Counted from the stretch's first letter, positions 6,670-16,972 are shown. The stretch: 64,000 nucleotides of DNA from Streptomyces sp. NBC_01478 (GCF_036227225.1 NZ_CP109444.1:9529501-9593500), one strand, 5' to 3'. Made by a program: numbers and translations. Notes: generated by a model not told the origin, from the letters alone.

Positions 6670-9333
6670 TCAGGAGACCGCGCAGGCCTGGTCACCCACC
6701 TTGAACGACGCCGGCTTCGTATTCACCCCCGACCAGCTCCCCGTGAACCCGAAGCCCACCGACGAACCCGCCGCCACCGTCCCGTTCCAGCTCACGTTCT
6801 TCGCCGTCACCGCCGCACCCGACTGGGTCCAGTCGGCGTTCCACAATTGCCCGATCTGCTGCCCGTCGGCGAACGACCAGCCAAGTGCCCAGCCGTTCCA
6901 GGCGGTTGAGCCGGTGTTCGTCACTTGTACGTCGGCCTGGAAGCCGCCAGTCCACTGGTTGGTGATCCGGTACGTGACCGTGCAGGCGCCCGTGGGCGGC
7001 GTCGGATCGGTACCGCCGCCACCCCCGCCCCCACCGGCGTCGGAGGAGTCGCCGTAGACGACCCCACGCCCGTTCGTCGACACGTACACCCGGCCGTACA
7101 CCCGCGGGTCACCGGTGATCGCCGCACCGGTCCAACCCCATTGGTGGGCACCGTCGTTGATCCGCGTCCAGCTCACGCCCTTGTCGGTCGAGCGGAAGAT
7201 GCCGCGTACGCCGCCGATCTTCGCGCTGGTGTAGAGCGTCTGGTACGTGGCACCGGTCGCCGCCTTGCCGAACCCGATGGTGTCGGCCTGGTCGACGTTC
7301 GCGAGCCTGGTGAAGGAGGCGCCGCCGTCCGTGGAGTGCCACAGCCCGTACGCCCCGTCACTCGCCCCGCCGGCCAGCCAGACGTCCCCCTTCGTGCCGG
7401 GCAGCGCCTTGAAGCGCCCGCTGTCACCACTGGGCAGCCCGGCCGCCGCCGACGCCGCGAAGGTCGCCCCGCCGTCCGAACTGACGTAGAACTTCCCCGA
7501 CTTGAAGCCGTAGAAGGTCTTCGCGTCGACCCGGTCCGACTCGACGATCGCACCCGCCGGGATACCGCCGGACGCCGACCAGGACGAGCCGAAGCCCGTC
7601 GTGTACTGCACACCCGCACCCGCCGGACTCCACACGAACCGGCCTCCGTCGGCCGCCGCGGCGACGGTCCCGCCCCCGCTGACCCCCGAAGGATCCGTCC
7701 CCGCGAACCAGTTGGCGCCGTTGTCCGTCGAGAACGCGATGTGCGGCCCCGAGTCCAGATCGCCGACGCGCACCACCGTGTTCGGGTTGGTCTCCGCGAA
7801 GTCGAGGCTCGTGGTCGTCGTGAAGTTCGGCGAAGTGAACATCATCGAGGGGACCTTGGTCAGGTCCGTGTGCCGGAAACCGCCGATGTCACCGAGCGCG
7901 CTGAGGAGTTGGGCCCCGCCGGACGGGGGAGCGGCGAGGTCGTTGACAGCCGTCTCCTCCAGCCCCTGCACCATCGGCTTCACGGTGAACTGGCCCCCGC
8001 TGTCCCAGTTCGTCAGGTTCTCCGTGCCGTAGAGCGTCGCACCCGTGCCGTACATCATGCGGTTCGAGTTGAACGGGTCGATCTCCAGCGACTCGGTCAT
8101 CCAGCCGAGTTTCGGGGCCTGTTCGGGCGGCGACGGATTCGCCCCGAAGGTCAGCCAGGGCGAGGAGGACACGTCGATCGTGTAGCGGTTCGACCGGTTG
8201 GGATACGACGTGTAGTCCCAGGCCTTCGTCCAGGTGCCGCCGCTGTCCGTGGAGCGGAAGATCTGCGTGTCCGGCCACCAGGAGCTGTACGCCGTGGCCA
8301 TCACGGTCCCGGGATGCTGCCGGTCGACGGTCAGCCCGCTGAAGCCGTAATAGGTGTCGGCCTCCGCGACCGGGCTGATGTTCGTCCAGGTGCCGGTCGC
8401 GGTCGTGTACCGCCACACCTGCCCCTTGCCGCCGTCGTACGGACCGCCCTTGTCGCTGTATGCGATGTACAGATAACCGTTGACCGCATCCAGTACACCC
8501 TTGTGCGCCAGATACCCGGTCGGCTGCCCGGCCACCCGGCTCCAGGTCGCCCCCGCGTCCGTCGACCGGTACACGGCGTTGGCCTGGTCGGCGACACCGA
8601 CATAGATCGTCTTCGTCGCGCTGCCGGACGTCCCCGTCGACTCGTCGAAGGTGACCCACACGATGCCCTGGTTGTCGTTGGCGTAGCCGCTCGTGTCGGT
8701 CGGATCCTGTACGTAGTTGCCGACGTTGGGGAAGTTCGTCACCTGCGACCAGGTGACCCCGGAGTCCGTGGACCGCCACAGCCCCTTGCCGCTGGGCGCG
8801 CCCAGATACAGCACGCTGTCCTTGTTCGGATCGACGGCCAGCCGCTCGCCCATACCGCGCCCCGGCATGTTCCCGCCGAGCTTGAACGGCAGATCGGTCT
8901 TCTGCCAACTCGCGCCCCGGTCACCGGACCTGAGCACGGCGCCGTTCGTGGGATCCCAACTGTTCGTGTACGTACCGACAGCCGCGTACACCTTGTTCGG
9001 ATCGACCGAGTCGGACGCGAGACTCACCACACCGGTGTGCCCCCACTCGTCCCACCCGACCGAGTCCAGCAACGGCGTCCATGTCTTCGTCGACTCCTGC
9101 CACCGGTAGGCGCCGCCGATGTCGGTCCGGGCGTAGGCGAGGTTCTTCTCCTTCCGGTTGAAGACGATGCCGGGCACGAACCCGCCACCGTCGATCCGGG
9201 CGTTGTGCCAGGTGTAGGTGTCGGCCGCGAGCGCCGTCGCCTTCGGCGCACTCGCGGCAAGAGCGGACGGACTGCCCGCCAACAGACCGGCCGCGAGGGC
9301 CAGTACGGCGGTGAGGATTCGGGTTCTTCGCAC
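6670..9333 (-). CDS. secreted GH74 xyloglucanase with C-terminal CBM2
   Basis: About 887 residues. A signal peptide (MRRTRILTAVLALAAGLLAG...ALAAS) is followed by the GH74 double seven-bladed propeller (about 40-760), with the signature YARTDIGGAYRW and many bacterial-neuraminidase-like repeats (RSTDGGASW type). A polyglycine linker DAGGGGGGGGTDP leads to a CBM2 (about 781-887, CTVTYRITNQWTGGFQADV). It would cut xyloglucan, the hemicellulose coating cellulose, and so complements the neighbouring cellulases. GTG 9333 was chosen because GAGAGGA lies upstream and the signal peptide starts there. It is transcribed in the same direction as GH48 but separated from it by a terminator. Confidence 0.93.
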   Translation of the reverse strand: MRRTRILTAVLALAAGLLAGSPSALAASAPKATALAADTYTWHNARIDGGGFVPGIVFNRKEKNLAYARTDIGGAYRWQESTKTWTPLLDSVGWDEWGHTGVVSLASDSVDPNKVYAAVGTYTNSWDPTNGAVLRSGDRGASWQKTDLPFKLGGNMPGRGMGERLAVDPNKDSVLYLGAPSGKGLWRSTDSGVTWSQVTNFPNVGNYVQDPTDTSGYANDNQGIVWVTFDESTGTSGSATKTIYVGVADQANAVYRSTDAGATWSRVAGQPTGYLAHKGVLDAVNGYLYIAYSDKGGPYDGGKGQVWRYTTATGTWTNISPVAEADTYYGFSGLTVDRQHPGTVMATAYSSWWPDTQIFRSTDSGGTWTKAWDYTSYPNRSNRYTIDVSSSPWLTFGANPSPPEQAPKLGWMTESLEIDPFNSNRMMYGTGATLYGTENLTNWDSGGQFTVKPMVQGLEETAVNDLAAPPSGGAQLLSALGDIGGFRHTDLTKVPSMMFTSPNFTTTTSLDFAETNPNTVVRVGDLDSGPHIAFSTDNGANWFAGTDPSGVSGGGTVAAAADGGRFVWSPAGAGVQYTTGFGSSWSASGGIPAGAIVESDRVDAKTFYGFKSGKFYVSSDGGATFAASAAAGLPSGDSGRFKALPGTKGDVWLAGGASDGAYGLWHSTDGGASFTRLANVDQADTIGFGKAATGATYQTLYTSAKIGGVRGIFRSTDKGVSWTRINDGAHQWGWTGAAITGDPRVYGRVYVSTNGRGVVYGDSSDAGGGGGGGGTDPTPPTGACTVTYRITNQWTGGFQADVQVTNTGSTAWNGWALGWSFADGQQIGQLWNADWTQSGAAVTAKNVSWNGTVAAGSSVGFGFTGSWSGVNTKPASFKVGDQACAVS

Positions 9334-9421
9334 GAGTGGGTCCTCTCGTGAAGAGGGAGGCAAGACACGAGCGCCGGGCGACCCCCAGTGCGGGTAGGGG
9401 CCGCCCGGCCGGTAGGCCTCG

Positions 9422-9435
9422 TCGTCAGGTGACGA
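9422..9435. promoter_or_regulatory. 14-bp dyad upstream of GH74
   Basis: TCGTCA-GG-TGACGA is a perfect palindrome about 90 bases upstream of the GH74 start. No CebR box of the TGGGAGCGCTCCCA type is visible in this gap, so this dyad is the best candidate for specific control of GH74. The regulator is unknown. Confidence 0.35.
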
Positions 9436-9485
9436 GACCACGCACGCGGAACTTCGGGCACTCTCCGAGAAACGGCGCTGTCCAA

Positions 9486-9511
9486 CGCCCCTGCTTTTGT
9501 CTTCAGGGGCG
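9486..9511. terminator. hairpin terminator downstream of GH48
   Basis: CGCCCCTG (9486-9493) pairs perfectly with CAGGGGCG (9504-9511) across a ten-base pyrimidine-rich loop, about 100 bases past the GH48 stop on the reverse strand. It separates GH48 from GH74 transcription. Confidence 0.6.
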
Positions 9512-9609
9512 CGGGGCTGCATCAATGTGCGGCTCCGCCGCGCAGGCGCGACCAGCCACGACGGACTCGCAGCGAACAACGGCGAAACCCACGGAGTGCC
9601 CGGCGGGGG

Positions 9610-12528
9610 CTATTCAAGAAGCTCCGCGTACGACCCCATGGCCAGCGCGATATCCGCCTGGGCCCAGAACCGGTGATACGTGAAGACAGGCGCGGCCCCG
9701 CCCGCCAGATAGCTCTGGATCTTCGACCACGCCGGATCGTTCTTGTAGAAGGACCTCAACGAGGCGAACGTGGAAGCGGAGTTGACCGCGTCCCCGTTCG
9801 GCATCGTCCCGCTCCACCCACTCGGCACATACACACTGTCGTCGAACCGGTTGTAGTCCGCGCGGGTCTCCGGGACGGCAATCCCCAGGCTGTCCTGGTA
9901 GTTGCCCCACATCCCGTCGAGCAGCGCCTTCGCCGTCGTCTTCGCCGCAGCGGAACCGGACTTCGCGGCGTAGTACGTCAGCGTCTTGGCATACGCGGCA
10001 GCCACCCCCACGTCATTGGTGTAATCGGCGACGGTGACATGAAGTCCCGTGTTCGCACCGGGACTTGACGCGTTCCACGTATCCGGCTGCCCCGACCACT
10101 GCAAGGTCGAGGGGATCAGATACGTGCCGTCCGGATTGATCGTGGTCTTGGACAGCGCCCACGCCACCCACTTGTCGAGGACCGCCTTCGCGCTCGCGTT
10201 CCCCGTCTGCTGGTAGTACTCGGCGACCCGCTCCATCGACCACGCCTGGAAGCCGAACCACTGGTTGGACGGCGGGTCGTGGTAGACGGGCTGCTGGTCG
10301 TAGTACATGCCGTAGAACGTCGACGTCCCGGCCGGCGGGCTCGCGTACCGCCCCTGCCAACTGTTGGTCGCCCCACCGGCGATGGCACCCTCGCTCGACT
10401 GCAGCCAGCGGTAGAACTCCAACTGCCGTGACAGCGAGGTACCCCAGTCCGCCGCGCCCGTCGTGGACTTGGGCTTCAGATCGGCGTACGAGCTCAACGC
10501 GTAGGCGGCCAAGGGGTTTTGGTAGCCCCCGTGCACATGGCTGGACCCGATGCGCCACGCCCAGCCCGCGCTGGTGTCGTTCGCGCCGCCCCACGCGTAG
10601 TACCAGGACAGCAGATAGTCCGAGGCGTCCTTGCCGGTCCCGGCCGGGCAGGTGGACGGTCCGACGCAGTTGCCGATTTTCTTGAAGTACTTGTCGTACA
10701 TGGCGTAGCGCAGATAGTCGCCCATCTTGGCCGCCTTGCCGACGGTCGTGGAGACGTCACCGCCCTTGCCCTGCTCCTTGGCCCACACATCGGCCCAGTA
10801 CGCGGCCTGCACGGCCCGCGCGTCGGCGTCCGGAGCATCGGTGTACTTCCACTGCTTGGCGTACGAGGAGTCACCGGTGAAGAGGTCCAAGTACCCGTTC
10901 GTACCGCCGTACTTGAAGGCGTCACAGGTCGGCTGCGGCACCGTCTCCCACACCGACTCCTGTGCTCCGCGCTGGAAGGTGTTGATGTACGACGGCCCGC
11001 TCGCCGTCGGCCCCGCCTCGCACCCACCGCCCGGCGTGTCGCCGTAGCCGTAGGTGTTGTCGACATCCTCCAGCCAGTGCATACCGTAGACATCGTCCGT
11101 ACCGTATGCGGTCTTCAGTTCACCGGCGATCGGATCCGATCCCACCGGCACCGAGGGGTCGAGCTTCGCCGGATACTCGTTCGGGGTGTCCAACTCGGGC
11201 GCGTACGTCGCCGGCTTCGAGGCGTTGTAGAACGAGTTGGTCGGCTGGTCGGCGTGGGTGGGGATCATGTACTTCTCCATGAGAGCCCAGGCGCCGTTGA
11301 ACTTCGACCAGTCGCCCGTCACCTTGCCGTACATCGCCTGCAGCCACAGCAGATAGCTGTACGCCTCCGACGTCGTCTCGTGCCCCTGGTCCGGCGCCTC
11401 GACGATCAGGGTCTCCACCGAGTGGTAGGGAACGCCCTGGGGCGAGAAGTAGCCGTTCGCCGGGTTGGTGATCTTCCCGTAGAGATCCAGGAAGCGGGCG
11501 TCGTACGTGTTCGCCGCCGCCAGCTCCGTCACCGTGACCGTCGCCTTGGTGAAGCCCGTCGCCGTCGACTCGAACGACGCCGAACCGGTACCGGACGCGT
11601 CGGCCGTGAGGGTCACCGTCTGCGCGGTGTTCCAGTTCGACGGCGTGAAGGTGAGCGTTCCGCCGCCGGTGACCGACAACCCCGTGTTGCCGCTCGCGCG
11701 AGCGGTCGTCACGGTCACGTTCGCCGACGGCTGCGAGGACAGCGACACCGCGTAGGTGCCCGACTTCCCCTGCTGGATGCCCAGTTGGGTCGGCGAGGCC
11801 ACCACCGCGGGTCCCGAGGCGACCGTGATGCCGACCGGCGTGGACGCACCGGACGCGCCCAGGCTGTCGTACGCCTTGGCCACCAGCGAATGACTGCCCA
11901 CGGACAAACCGGAAGCCGAGAGCGAGTACGGCGAGCTCGTGTCCGTGCCGAGCAGCGTGGTGTCGTCGTAGAACTCGACCTTGCTGATCGTCGCGTTGTC
12001 GGCCGCCGCAGCGGTCGCCGCGAGCGGGACCGCGGCCCCCTGCGTGTAGATCGCGCCCGCAGCCGGGCTGGTCAGCACAGTGATCGGCGGCTGATGGGCG
12101 CCGACGCAGGTGGTGCCGTTGATCGCGAACGAGGCGGGGGCGGTGTTCGTACCGCTGTAGCCGAACTGCGCGCCGGTCGAGACGGCCGCGCCCGCGGCGA
12201 TCGTCCCGTTGTACGACGCGTTCGTCACCGTGACCGCGCTGCCGGACTGGGACCAGGTGCCGTTCCAGCCGTTGCTGAGCTTCTGGTTGCCCGTGTAGGC
12301 GTAGGTCAGGGTCCAGCCGTTGATCGCGTCCGTACCCCGGTTGGTGAGGGTCAGATCCGCGGTGAAGCCGGAGCCCCAGTCGTTCGTCTTGTAGTCCACG
12401 CTGCACTGAACTGTCGCCGCCTGAGCGGGAGTTGTACCCGTCGCGAGCATCGAGACGGGAAGCGCGAGGGCCGCCACGACAGCGGTCCACAGTCGCCGCG
12501 TCACGCGGCGTCTCCTTCTGGGGTGCAT
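9610..12528 (-). CDS. secreted GH48 cellulase with CBM2 and two Ig-like modules
   Basis: A 972-residue secreted enzyme that acts processively from the reducing ends of cellulose, typically the key partner of GH6 exocellulases. Module order: signal peptide (about 1-37), CBM2 (about 40-142, [20 protein letters not shown]), a Big_9-like Ig domain (about 148-236, [14 protein letters not shown]), a second beta-sandwich (about 240-338, [20 protein letters not shown]), and the GH48 catalytic domain (about 342-972). Catalytic elements visible are [13 protein letters not shown] (acid Glu near residue 385) and [16 protein letters not shown] 12528 follows AAGGAGGA. It diverges from the GH5 gene across the CebR-type box. 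Confidence 0.94.
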   Translation of the reverse strand: MHPRRRRRVTRRLWTAVVAALALPVSMLATGTTPAQAATVQCSVDYKTNDWGSGFTADLTLTNRGTDAINGWTLTYAYTGNQKLSNGWNGTWSQSGSAVTVTNASYNGTIAAGAAVSTGAQFGYSGTNTAPASFAINGTTCVGAHQPPITVLTSPAAGAIYTQGAAVPLAATAAAADNATISKVEFYDDTTLLGTDTSSPYSLSASGLSVGSHSLVAKAYDSLGASGASTPVGITVASGPAVVASPTQLGIQQGKSGTYAVSLSSQPSANVTVTTARASGNTGLSVTGGGTLTFTPSNWNTAQTVTLTADASGTGSASFESTATGFTKATVTVTELAAANTYDARFLDLYGKITNPANGYFSPQGVPYHSVETLIVEAPDQGHETTSEAYSYLLWLQAMYGKVTGDWSKFNGAWALMEKYMIPTHADQPTNSFYNASKPATYAPELDTPNEYPAKLDPSVPVGSDPIAGELKTAYGTDDVYGMHWLEDVDNTYGYGDTPGGGCEAGPTASGPSYINTFQRGAQESVWETVPQPTCDAFKYGGTNGYLDLFTGDSSYAKQWKYTDAPDADARAVQAAYWADVWAKEQGKGGDVSTTVGKAAKMGDYLRYAMYDKYFKKIGNCVGPSTCPAGTGKDASDYLLSWYYAWGGANDTSAGWAWRIGSSHVHGGYQNPLAAYALSSYADLKPKSTTGAADWGTSLSRQLEFYRWLQSSEGAIAGGATNSWQGRYASPPAGTSTFYGMYYDQQPVYHDPPSNQWFGFQAWSMERVAEYYQQTGNASAKAVLDKWVAWALSKTTINPDGTYLIPSTLQWSGQPDTWNASSPGANTGLHVTVADYTNDVGVAAAYAKTLTYYAAKSGSAAAKTTAKALLDGMWGNYQDSLGIAVPETRADYNRFDDSVYVPSGWSGTMPNGDAVNSASTFASLRSFYKNDPAWSKIQSYLAGGAAPVFTYHRFWAQADIALAMGSYAELLE

Positions 12529-12590
12529 GTGCTGGTTCCTCCTTGCGGCTCGGAGGGGTGGGGGCGGAGCAGCAACAAGCCTTGAACCAG

Positions 12591-12604
12591 TGGGAGCGCT
12601 CCCA
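12591..12604. promoter_or_regulatory. CebR operator box
   Basis: TGGGAGCGCTCCCA is a perfect 14-bp palindrome identical to the known CebR (LacI-family, cellobiose-responsive) operator of Streptomyces cellulase genes. It lies about 60 bases upstream of the GH48 start and 200 bases upstream of the divergent GH5 start. It should make the cellulase island cellobiose-inducible. Confidence 0.9.
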
Positions 12605-12745
12605 TCGTGAGGACGGGGGTGAGAGTCGTCAAGGTGCTTACGGAGTCGAAAAGATTTCGACGAACGTGGATTGAGGGAAAGTCAGCGAAAGTCTGTGACT
12701 CCCCTGTCCTTTGCCGTCACTTGGCGCTACCTTCCTGGACACCAG

Positions 12746-12759
12746 TGGGAGCGATTCCG
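12746..12759. promoter_or_regulatory. degenerate CebR-like half box
   Basis: TGGGAGCGATTCCG keeps the left half (TGGGAGCG) of the CebR box but its right half has diverged. It lies about 50 bases upstream of the GH5 start and could be a weak second site looping with the perfect box about 155 bases away, or a decayed remnant. Confidence 0.45.
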
Positions 12760-12806
12760 TCAGTCGACGCGTCCGTGCGACGTGCCCGAGCTGCAAGGAG
12801 TCGCTC

Positions 12807-14288
12807 ATGCGACACCCCCCGCGTTCAATGCTTTTAGCCGTCGCCGGCGCGACCGCCCTTGTCGGGGCGATGGTCGTTCCGGTGGTCACGGCGTCCGGCG
12901 CCACTCCCGCGTGCACGGTGGAGTACTCGGTCACCAGCCAGTGGGACACCGGCTTCCAAGGTGCAGTGCAGATCACCAACAACACGGCACCGGTGAGCAG
13001 TTGGAGCCTGAGCTTCGACTTCGCCGGCGGCCAGAAGGTCACTCAGGGCTGGAACGCCAAGTGGTCCCAGTCCGCCACGACGGTCACCGCCGCCAACGAG
13101 AGCTGGAACGGCTCGCTCGGCACCGGCGCGAGCGTGAGCGCCGGGTTCCTCGCCAGTTGGTCGGGGAGCAACGCCGTACCGTCCGCGTTCAAGCTCAACG
13201 GCACGACCTGCAACGTCGATGCACAGCCGACACCACCCACATCGCCGCCCCCGACCTCACCACCGCCCAGCGGCAGCGCGCCCGCGCTGCACGTCTCCGG
13301 CAACAAGCTGGTGGACGCCGGCGGCACCAACCGGCGCCTGCTCGGCGTCAACCGGTCCGGCGGCGAGTTCATGTGCGTGCAGGGCTACGGCATCTGGGAC
13401 GGCCCGGCGGACGACGCGGCCGTCGCGGCGATCGCCGACTGGAAGGCGAACGTGGTCCGCATTCCGCTCAACGAGGAGTGCTGGCTGGGCCTTTCGAACA
13501 TCAAGCCCGAGTACGCGGGCGCCAACTACATCGCCGCCGTCAAGGACCTGGTGGCGAAGGTCGAGGCGCACGGCATGACACCGATCGTCGAACTGCACTG
13601 GACCTACGGCCAGTACACCGGCAACTCGGCGGGCTGCTCCGACGTGCACGCCACCTGCCAGAAGCCGATGCCGGACGCGCAGTACACCCCGTCGTTCTGG
13701 TCCTCGGTCGCCAGCACCTTCAAGGGTGACCAGGCCGTCGCGTTCGACCTGTTCAACGAGCCGTATCCGGACCGCGCCACCTCCACGACCACCCAGGCGT
13801 GGCAGTGCTGGCGGGACGGCGGCACCTGCCCCGGCATCGGGTACGAGGTCGCCGGTATGCAGGATCTCGTCGACGCCGTACGGTCGACCGGCGCCACGAA
13901 CGTGATCATGGCCGGTGGGCTCGCGTACTCGAACGACCTCAGCCAGTGGCTGGCCTACAAGCCCACCGATCCGACCGGCAATCTCGTCGCCGCGTACCAC
14001 GTGTACAACTTCAACACCTGCGCGACCGAGAGCTGCTGGAACTCCACACTCGCCCCCGTCGCGGCCCAAGTGCCGCTGGTGGCAGGGGAGATCGGCGAGA
14101 ACACCTGCGCGCACGCCTTCGTCGACCAGGTCATGAAGTGGTTCGACGACCGCGGGCTCTCGTATCTCGGCTGGACCTGGAACACCTGGGACTGTTCCGC
14201 CGGTCCGTCCCTGATCTCCGACTACGCCGGAACGCCCACGGCGTACGGCATCGGGCTGCGTGACCATCTGCGTGCCCTCAACGGATAG
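12807..14288 (+). CDS. secreted GH5 endoglucanase with N-terminal CBM2
   Basis: 493 residues: signal peptide (about 1-32), CBM2 (about 34-133, CTVEYSVTSQWDTGFQGAV), Pro/Ser/Thr linker (PTPPTSPPPTSPPPSGS), and GH5 barrel (about 155-493). The acid/base Glu is in DLFNEPYPD (near 318) and the nucleophile Glu is in LVAGEIGEN (near 428). Paired Cys residues in the barrel suggest disulfides. It makes internal cuts in beta-1,4-glucan, opening ends for GH6 and GH48. ATG 12807 follows AAGGAG seven bases upstream. Subfamily GH5_1 is my best guess, unproven. GH6 follows after 82 bases without a clear terminator, so they may be co-transcribed. Confidence 0.92.
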   Translation: MRHPPRSMLLAVAGATALVGAMVVPVVTASGATPACTVEYSVTSQWDTGFQGAVQITNNTAPVSSWSLSFDFAGGQKVTQGWNAKWSQSATTVTAANESWNGSLGTGASVSAGFLASWSGSNAVPSAFKLNGTTCNVDAQPTPPTSPPPTSPPPSGSAPALHVSGNKLVDAGGTNRRLLGVNRSGGEFMCVQGYGIWDGPADDAAVAAIADWKANVVRIPLNEECWLGLSNIKPEYAGANYIAAVKDLVAKVEAHGMTPIVELHWTYGQYTGNSAGCSDVHATCQKPMPDAQYTPSFWSSVASTFKGDQAVAFDLFNEPYPDRATSTTTQAWQCWRDGGTCPGIGYEVAGMQDLVDAVRSTGATNVIMAGGLAYSNDLSQWLAYKPTDPTGNLVAAYHVYNFNTCATESCWNSTLAPVAAQVPLVAGEIGENTCAHAFVDQVMKWFDDRGLSYLGWTWNTWDCSAGPSLISDYAGTPTAYGIGLRDHLRALNG

Positions 14289-14370
14289 GCGCCCCCGCAC
14301 ACCGACAGCGCACATCGCACACCGCAGCACCCGCATCCAACTGCCTGAGCAGACAAGGAAACCCGCACTC

Positions 14371-16083
14371 ATGAGCCGTACCAGAACAGCGTTGCTCGCT
14401 GCCTTGGTGCTCGTCGCCGGGGCCTCGGGGACGGCGGTCGCCGCCGCCCCCTCGGCTGACGCCGGTATCGCCGCGATCCCCTGCAGCGTCGACTACAAGG
14501 TGCAGAACCAGTGGGACACCGGCTTCACCGCCGCCGTCACGGTCACCAACAACTCGGCCGCCAAGTCGAGTTGGGCCGTGAAGTGGTCGTACGCCGGCAA
14601 TCAGAAGGTCACCAGCGGCTGGAACGCGAAGATCAGCCAGAGCGGGACCGCCGTCACGGCGGCCAACGAGACCTACAACGGGAGCCTGGGGACCGGGAGT
14701 TCGGTCAGCTTCGGCTTCAACGGCTCCTACAGCGGCACCAACGCGCTCCCGACCGCCTTCACCCTCGACGGCGTGACCTGCAACGTCGACGACGGCAGCG
14801 GTGGGGGAGGCGGTGGCGGCACCGATCCCGGCACCCGGGTCGACAACCCGTACGCGGGCGCCAAGGTGTACGTGAACCCGGAATGGTCGGCGAAGGCCGC
14901 CGCCGAGACCGGCGGCAGTCGGATCTCCAGCCAGCCCACCGGCGTCTGGCTCGACCGCATCGCGGCCATCAACGGCGTCAGCGGCGGGATGGGCCTGCGC
15001 GCCCACCTCGACGCGGCGCTCGCCCAGAAGAGCACCGGCCAAGAGGTCGTCCAGCTCGTCGTCTACGACCTGCCCGGACGTGACTGCGCGGCCCTCGCCT
15101 CCAACGGCGAACTCGGCCCGACCGAAATCGGCCGCTACGAGACCGAGTTCATCGATCCGATCGCCGCGATCCTCGCCGACACCAAGTACGCCTCGCTGCG
15201 GATCGTCACCACGATCGAGATCGACTCGCTGCCCAACCTGGTGACCAACACCGGCAGCAAGGCCACCGCGACCCCGCAGTGCGACACGATGCTCGCCAAC
15301 GGCAACTACGTGAAGGGCGTCGGCTACGCGCTCAACAAGCTCGGCGCGATCCCCAACGTCTACAACTACATCGACGCCGGACACCACGGCTGGCTCGGCT
15401 GGGACGACAACTTCGCCCCCTCCGCGAACCTCTTCTACCAGGCCGCGAACGCCGAGGGCGCGACCGTGAACGACGTGGCCGGCTTCATCACCAACACGGC
15501 CAACTACAGCGCCCTGAAGGAGAACAACTTCACCATCAACGACAGCGTGAACGGTGTCTCCGTGCGCCAGTCCAAGTGGGTCGACTGGAACCGCTACGTG
15601 GACGAGCAGTCGTACGCCCAGGCGTTCCGCAGCCAGTTGGTGTCGGTGGGCTTCAACTCCGGTATCGGCATGCTGATCGACACCTCCAGGAACGGATGGG
15701 GCGGTTCCGCCAGGCCGACGGGTCCGGGTGCGACGACCAGCGTGGACACATACGTCGACGGTGGCCGCTACGACCGCCGCATCCAGGTCGGCAACTGGTG
15801 CAACCAGTCAGGTGCCGGCCTCGGCGAGCGTCCGCAGGCCGCCCCCGCGACCGGGATCGACGCCTACGTGTGGATGAAGCCGCCGGGTGAGTCCGACGGT
15901 TCCAGCACCGCCATCGCCAACGACGAGGGCAAGGGCTTCGACCGGATGTGCGACCCGACGTACACGGGCAACGCGCGCAACGGCAACAACATGTCGGGCG
16001 CGCTGGCGAACGCCCCGCTGTCCGGGCACTGGTTCTCGGCGCAGTTCCAGCAGTTGATGGCGAACGCGTACCCGCCCCTGTAG
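14371..16083 (+). CDS. secreted GH6 exo-beta-1,4-glucanase (cellobiohydrolase) with N-terminal CBM2
   Basis: 570 residues: signal peptide (about 1-36), CBM2 (about 38-137, IPCSVDYKVQNQWDTGFTAA), polyglycine linker, and GH6 catalytic domain (about 160-570). The VVYDLPGRDCAALASNGE segment carries the catalytic Asp region, and DAGHHGWLGWDDNF is a typical GH6 signature. The length and inserted loops fit a non-reducing-end cellobiohydrolase rather than an endoglucanase. With GH48 (reducing end), GH5 (endo) and GH74 (xyloglucan) it forms a complete free-enzyme cellulose system. The ATG is preceded only by a modest CAAGGA. Confidence 0.93.
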   Translation: MSRTRTALLAALVLVAGASGTAVAAAPSADAGIAAIPCSVDYKVQNQWDTGFTAAVTVTNNSAAKSSWAVKWSYAGNQKVTSGWNAKISQSGTAVTAANETYNGSLGTGSSVSFGFNGSYSGTNALPTAFTLDGVTCNVDDGSGGGGGGGTDPGTRVDNPYAGAKVYVNPEWSAKAAAETGGSRISSQPTGVWLDRIAAINGVSGGMGLRAHLDAALAQKSTGQEVVQLVVYDLPGRDCAALASNGELGPTEIGRYETEFIDPIAAILADTKYASLRIVTTIEIDSLPNLVTNTGSKATATPQCDTMLANGNYVKGVGYALNKLGAIPNVYNYIDAGHHGWLGWDDNFAPSANLFYQAANAEGATVNDVAGFITNTANYSALKENNFTINDSVNGVSVRQSKWVDWNRYVDEQSYAQAFRSQLVSVGFNSGIGMLIDTSRNGWGGSARPTGPGATTSVDTYVDGGRYDRRIQVGNWCNQSGAGLGERPQAAPATGIDAYVWMKPPGESDGSSTAIANDEGKGFDRMCDPTYTGNARNGNNMSGALANAPLSGHWFSAQFQQLMANAYPPL

Positions 16084-16166
16084 ATCGCATACAGAAGGCG
16101 TCTGCGGAAATCGCCGACAGTAATCGCATACCGCATCGCACATGGCATACGCCCCAGCCCAGCACA

Positions 16167-16197
16167 GACCCCCGCGCCCCTTCGGGGCGTGGGGGTC
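16167..16197. terminator. bidirectional terminator between GH6 and the dioxygenase gene
   Basis: GACCCCCGCGCCCC (16167-16180), a TTC loop, and GGGGCGTGGGGGTC (16184-16197) form a 14-bp stem with one G-T pair. The right arm overlaps the first bases of the reverse-strand stop codon. It sits between convergent genes. Confidence 0.75.
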
Positions 16198-16972
16198 AGC
16201 CCTCCCCGGCCAGTCCCCGGCGGATCGCGAACTCCACCGCCGAATAGTCGCCGTCCGACCGCTCCAGCTCATAGGGCACTGCCGGAAGCAGCGGCGGCTG
16301 CCCCATGAAGCGGGGGCGGCCGCCGTGGTGGGGCTGGGCCGCGTGGACCAGGAAGGGGTGGCAGAGGTAGACGTCACCGGGCTGACCGGTGGCGTACGCG
16401 AGTGGGCGCCCGGCGGACGCCTCGGCGACCTTCGGGCCGAGCGTCAGTGAGGTGGCGCCCTGCTCGCCGTACGGTTCGAGGACGCGGGGCACGTCGAGGT
16501 GGGAGCCGACCCGGATCCGCGTCGGCGCGTTCTCCTCGGTGACCTCGGTGTAGAGCATCAGCATCAGCAGCGCCCGGCCGCGTGAGCGCAGGTTCGTGTA
16601 CGGCCACTCGTTCTCCGCGCCCTCCGCCGCATAGCTGCCCTCGATGTGCCAGCCGGCGTCGTCCGGTTCCGTCGCGTGCGGGAAGCGCAGCGGAAAGCTG
16701 CCCACCGAATACCGGGACTGCCAGCGGCCGGCGCCCACCAACAGGTCGAACGCCTCATGCAGGGCAGGGGAGTTGACCGAGGCGGCGAACGGTCCCTGGG
16801 GCATGTCGCTCACCCACACCACGGGGTCCTTCCAGGTGCTGGGATCGTCGGGGTCGTAGCCCGTCTCCCGCCACAGCAGCCGAGCGCAGTGCTCGGCGAC
16901 CCGCGGTGGGAAGGCCCCCTCGATCCTCACGAACCCGTCTTCGAGAAAGCGTTCCACCATCGCGTCGTCCAT
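16196..16972 (-). CDS. phytanoyl-CoA dioxygenase family protein
   Basis: A 258-residue Fe(II)/2-oxoglutarate-dependent oxygenase fold (PhyH). The facial triad can be placed as His in DDAGWHIEGSYA, an acidic partner shortly after, and His in VYLCHPFLVHAAQPH; Arg in GRPRFMGQPPLL would bind 2-oxoglutarate. The usual HxD motif reads HIE here, i.e. Glu instead of Asp. The substrate is unknown. ATG 16972 (MDDAMVERFLEDGF) lacks a strong ribosome binding site, and ATG 16960 is an alternative. Confidence 0.8.
   Translation of the reverse strand: MDDAMVERFLEDGFVRIEGAFPPRVAEHCARLLWRETGYDPDDPSTWKDPVVWVSDMPQGPFAASVNSPALHEAFDLLVGAGRWQSRYSVGSFPLRFPHATEPDDAGWHIEGSYAAEGAENEWPYTNLRSRGRALLMLMLYTEVTEENAPTRIRVGSHLDVPRVLEPYGEQGATSLTLGPKVAEASAGRPLAYATGQPGDVYLCHPFLVHAAQPHHGGRPRFMGQPPLLPAVPYELERSDGDYSAVEFAIRRGLAGEG

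Noticed and set aside
14371..16083. Cellulosome organisation of the cellulase island
   Set aside because: No dockerin or cohesin sequences are present; all enzymes carry CBM2 instead, which indicates a free-enzyme system.
16084..16160. Repeated ATCGCATAC phrases after the GH6 stop
   Set aside because: Copies are short and irregular; I could not define a consistent unit or function.
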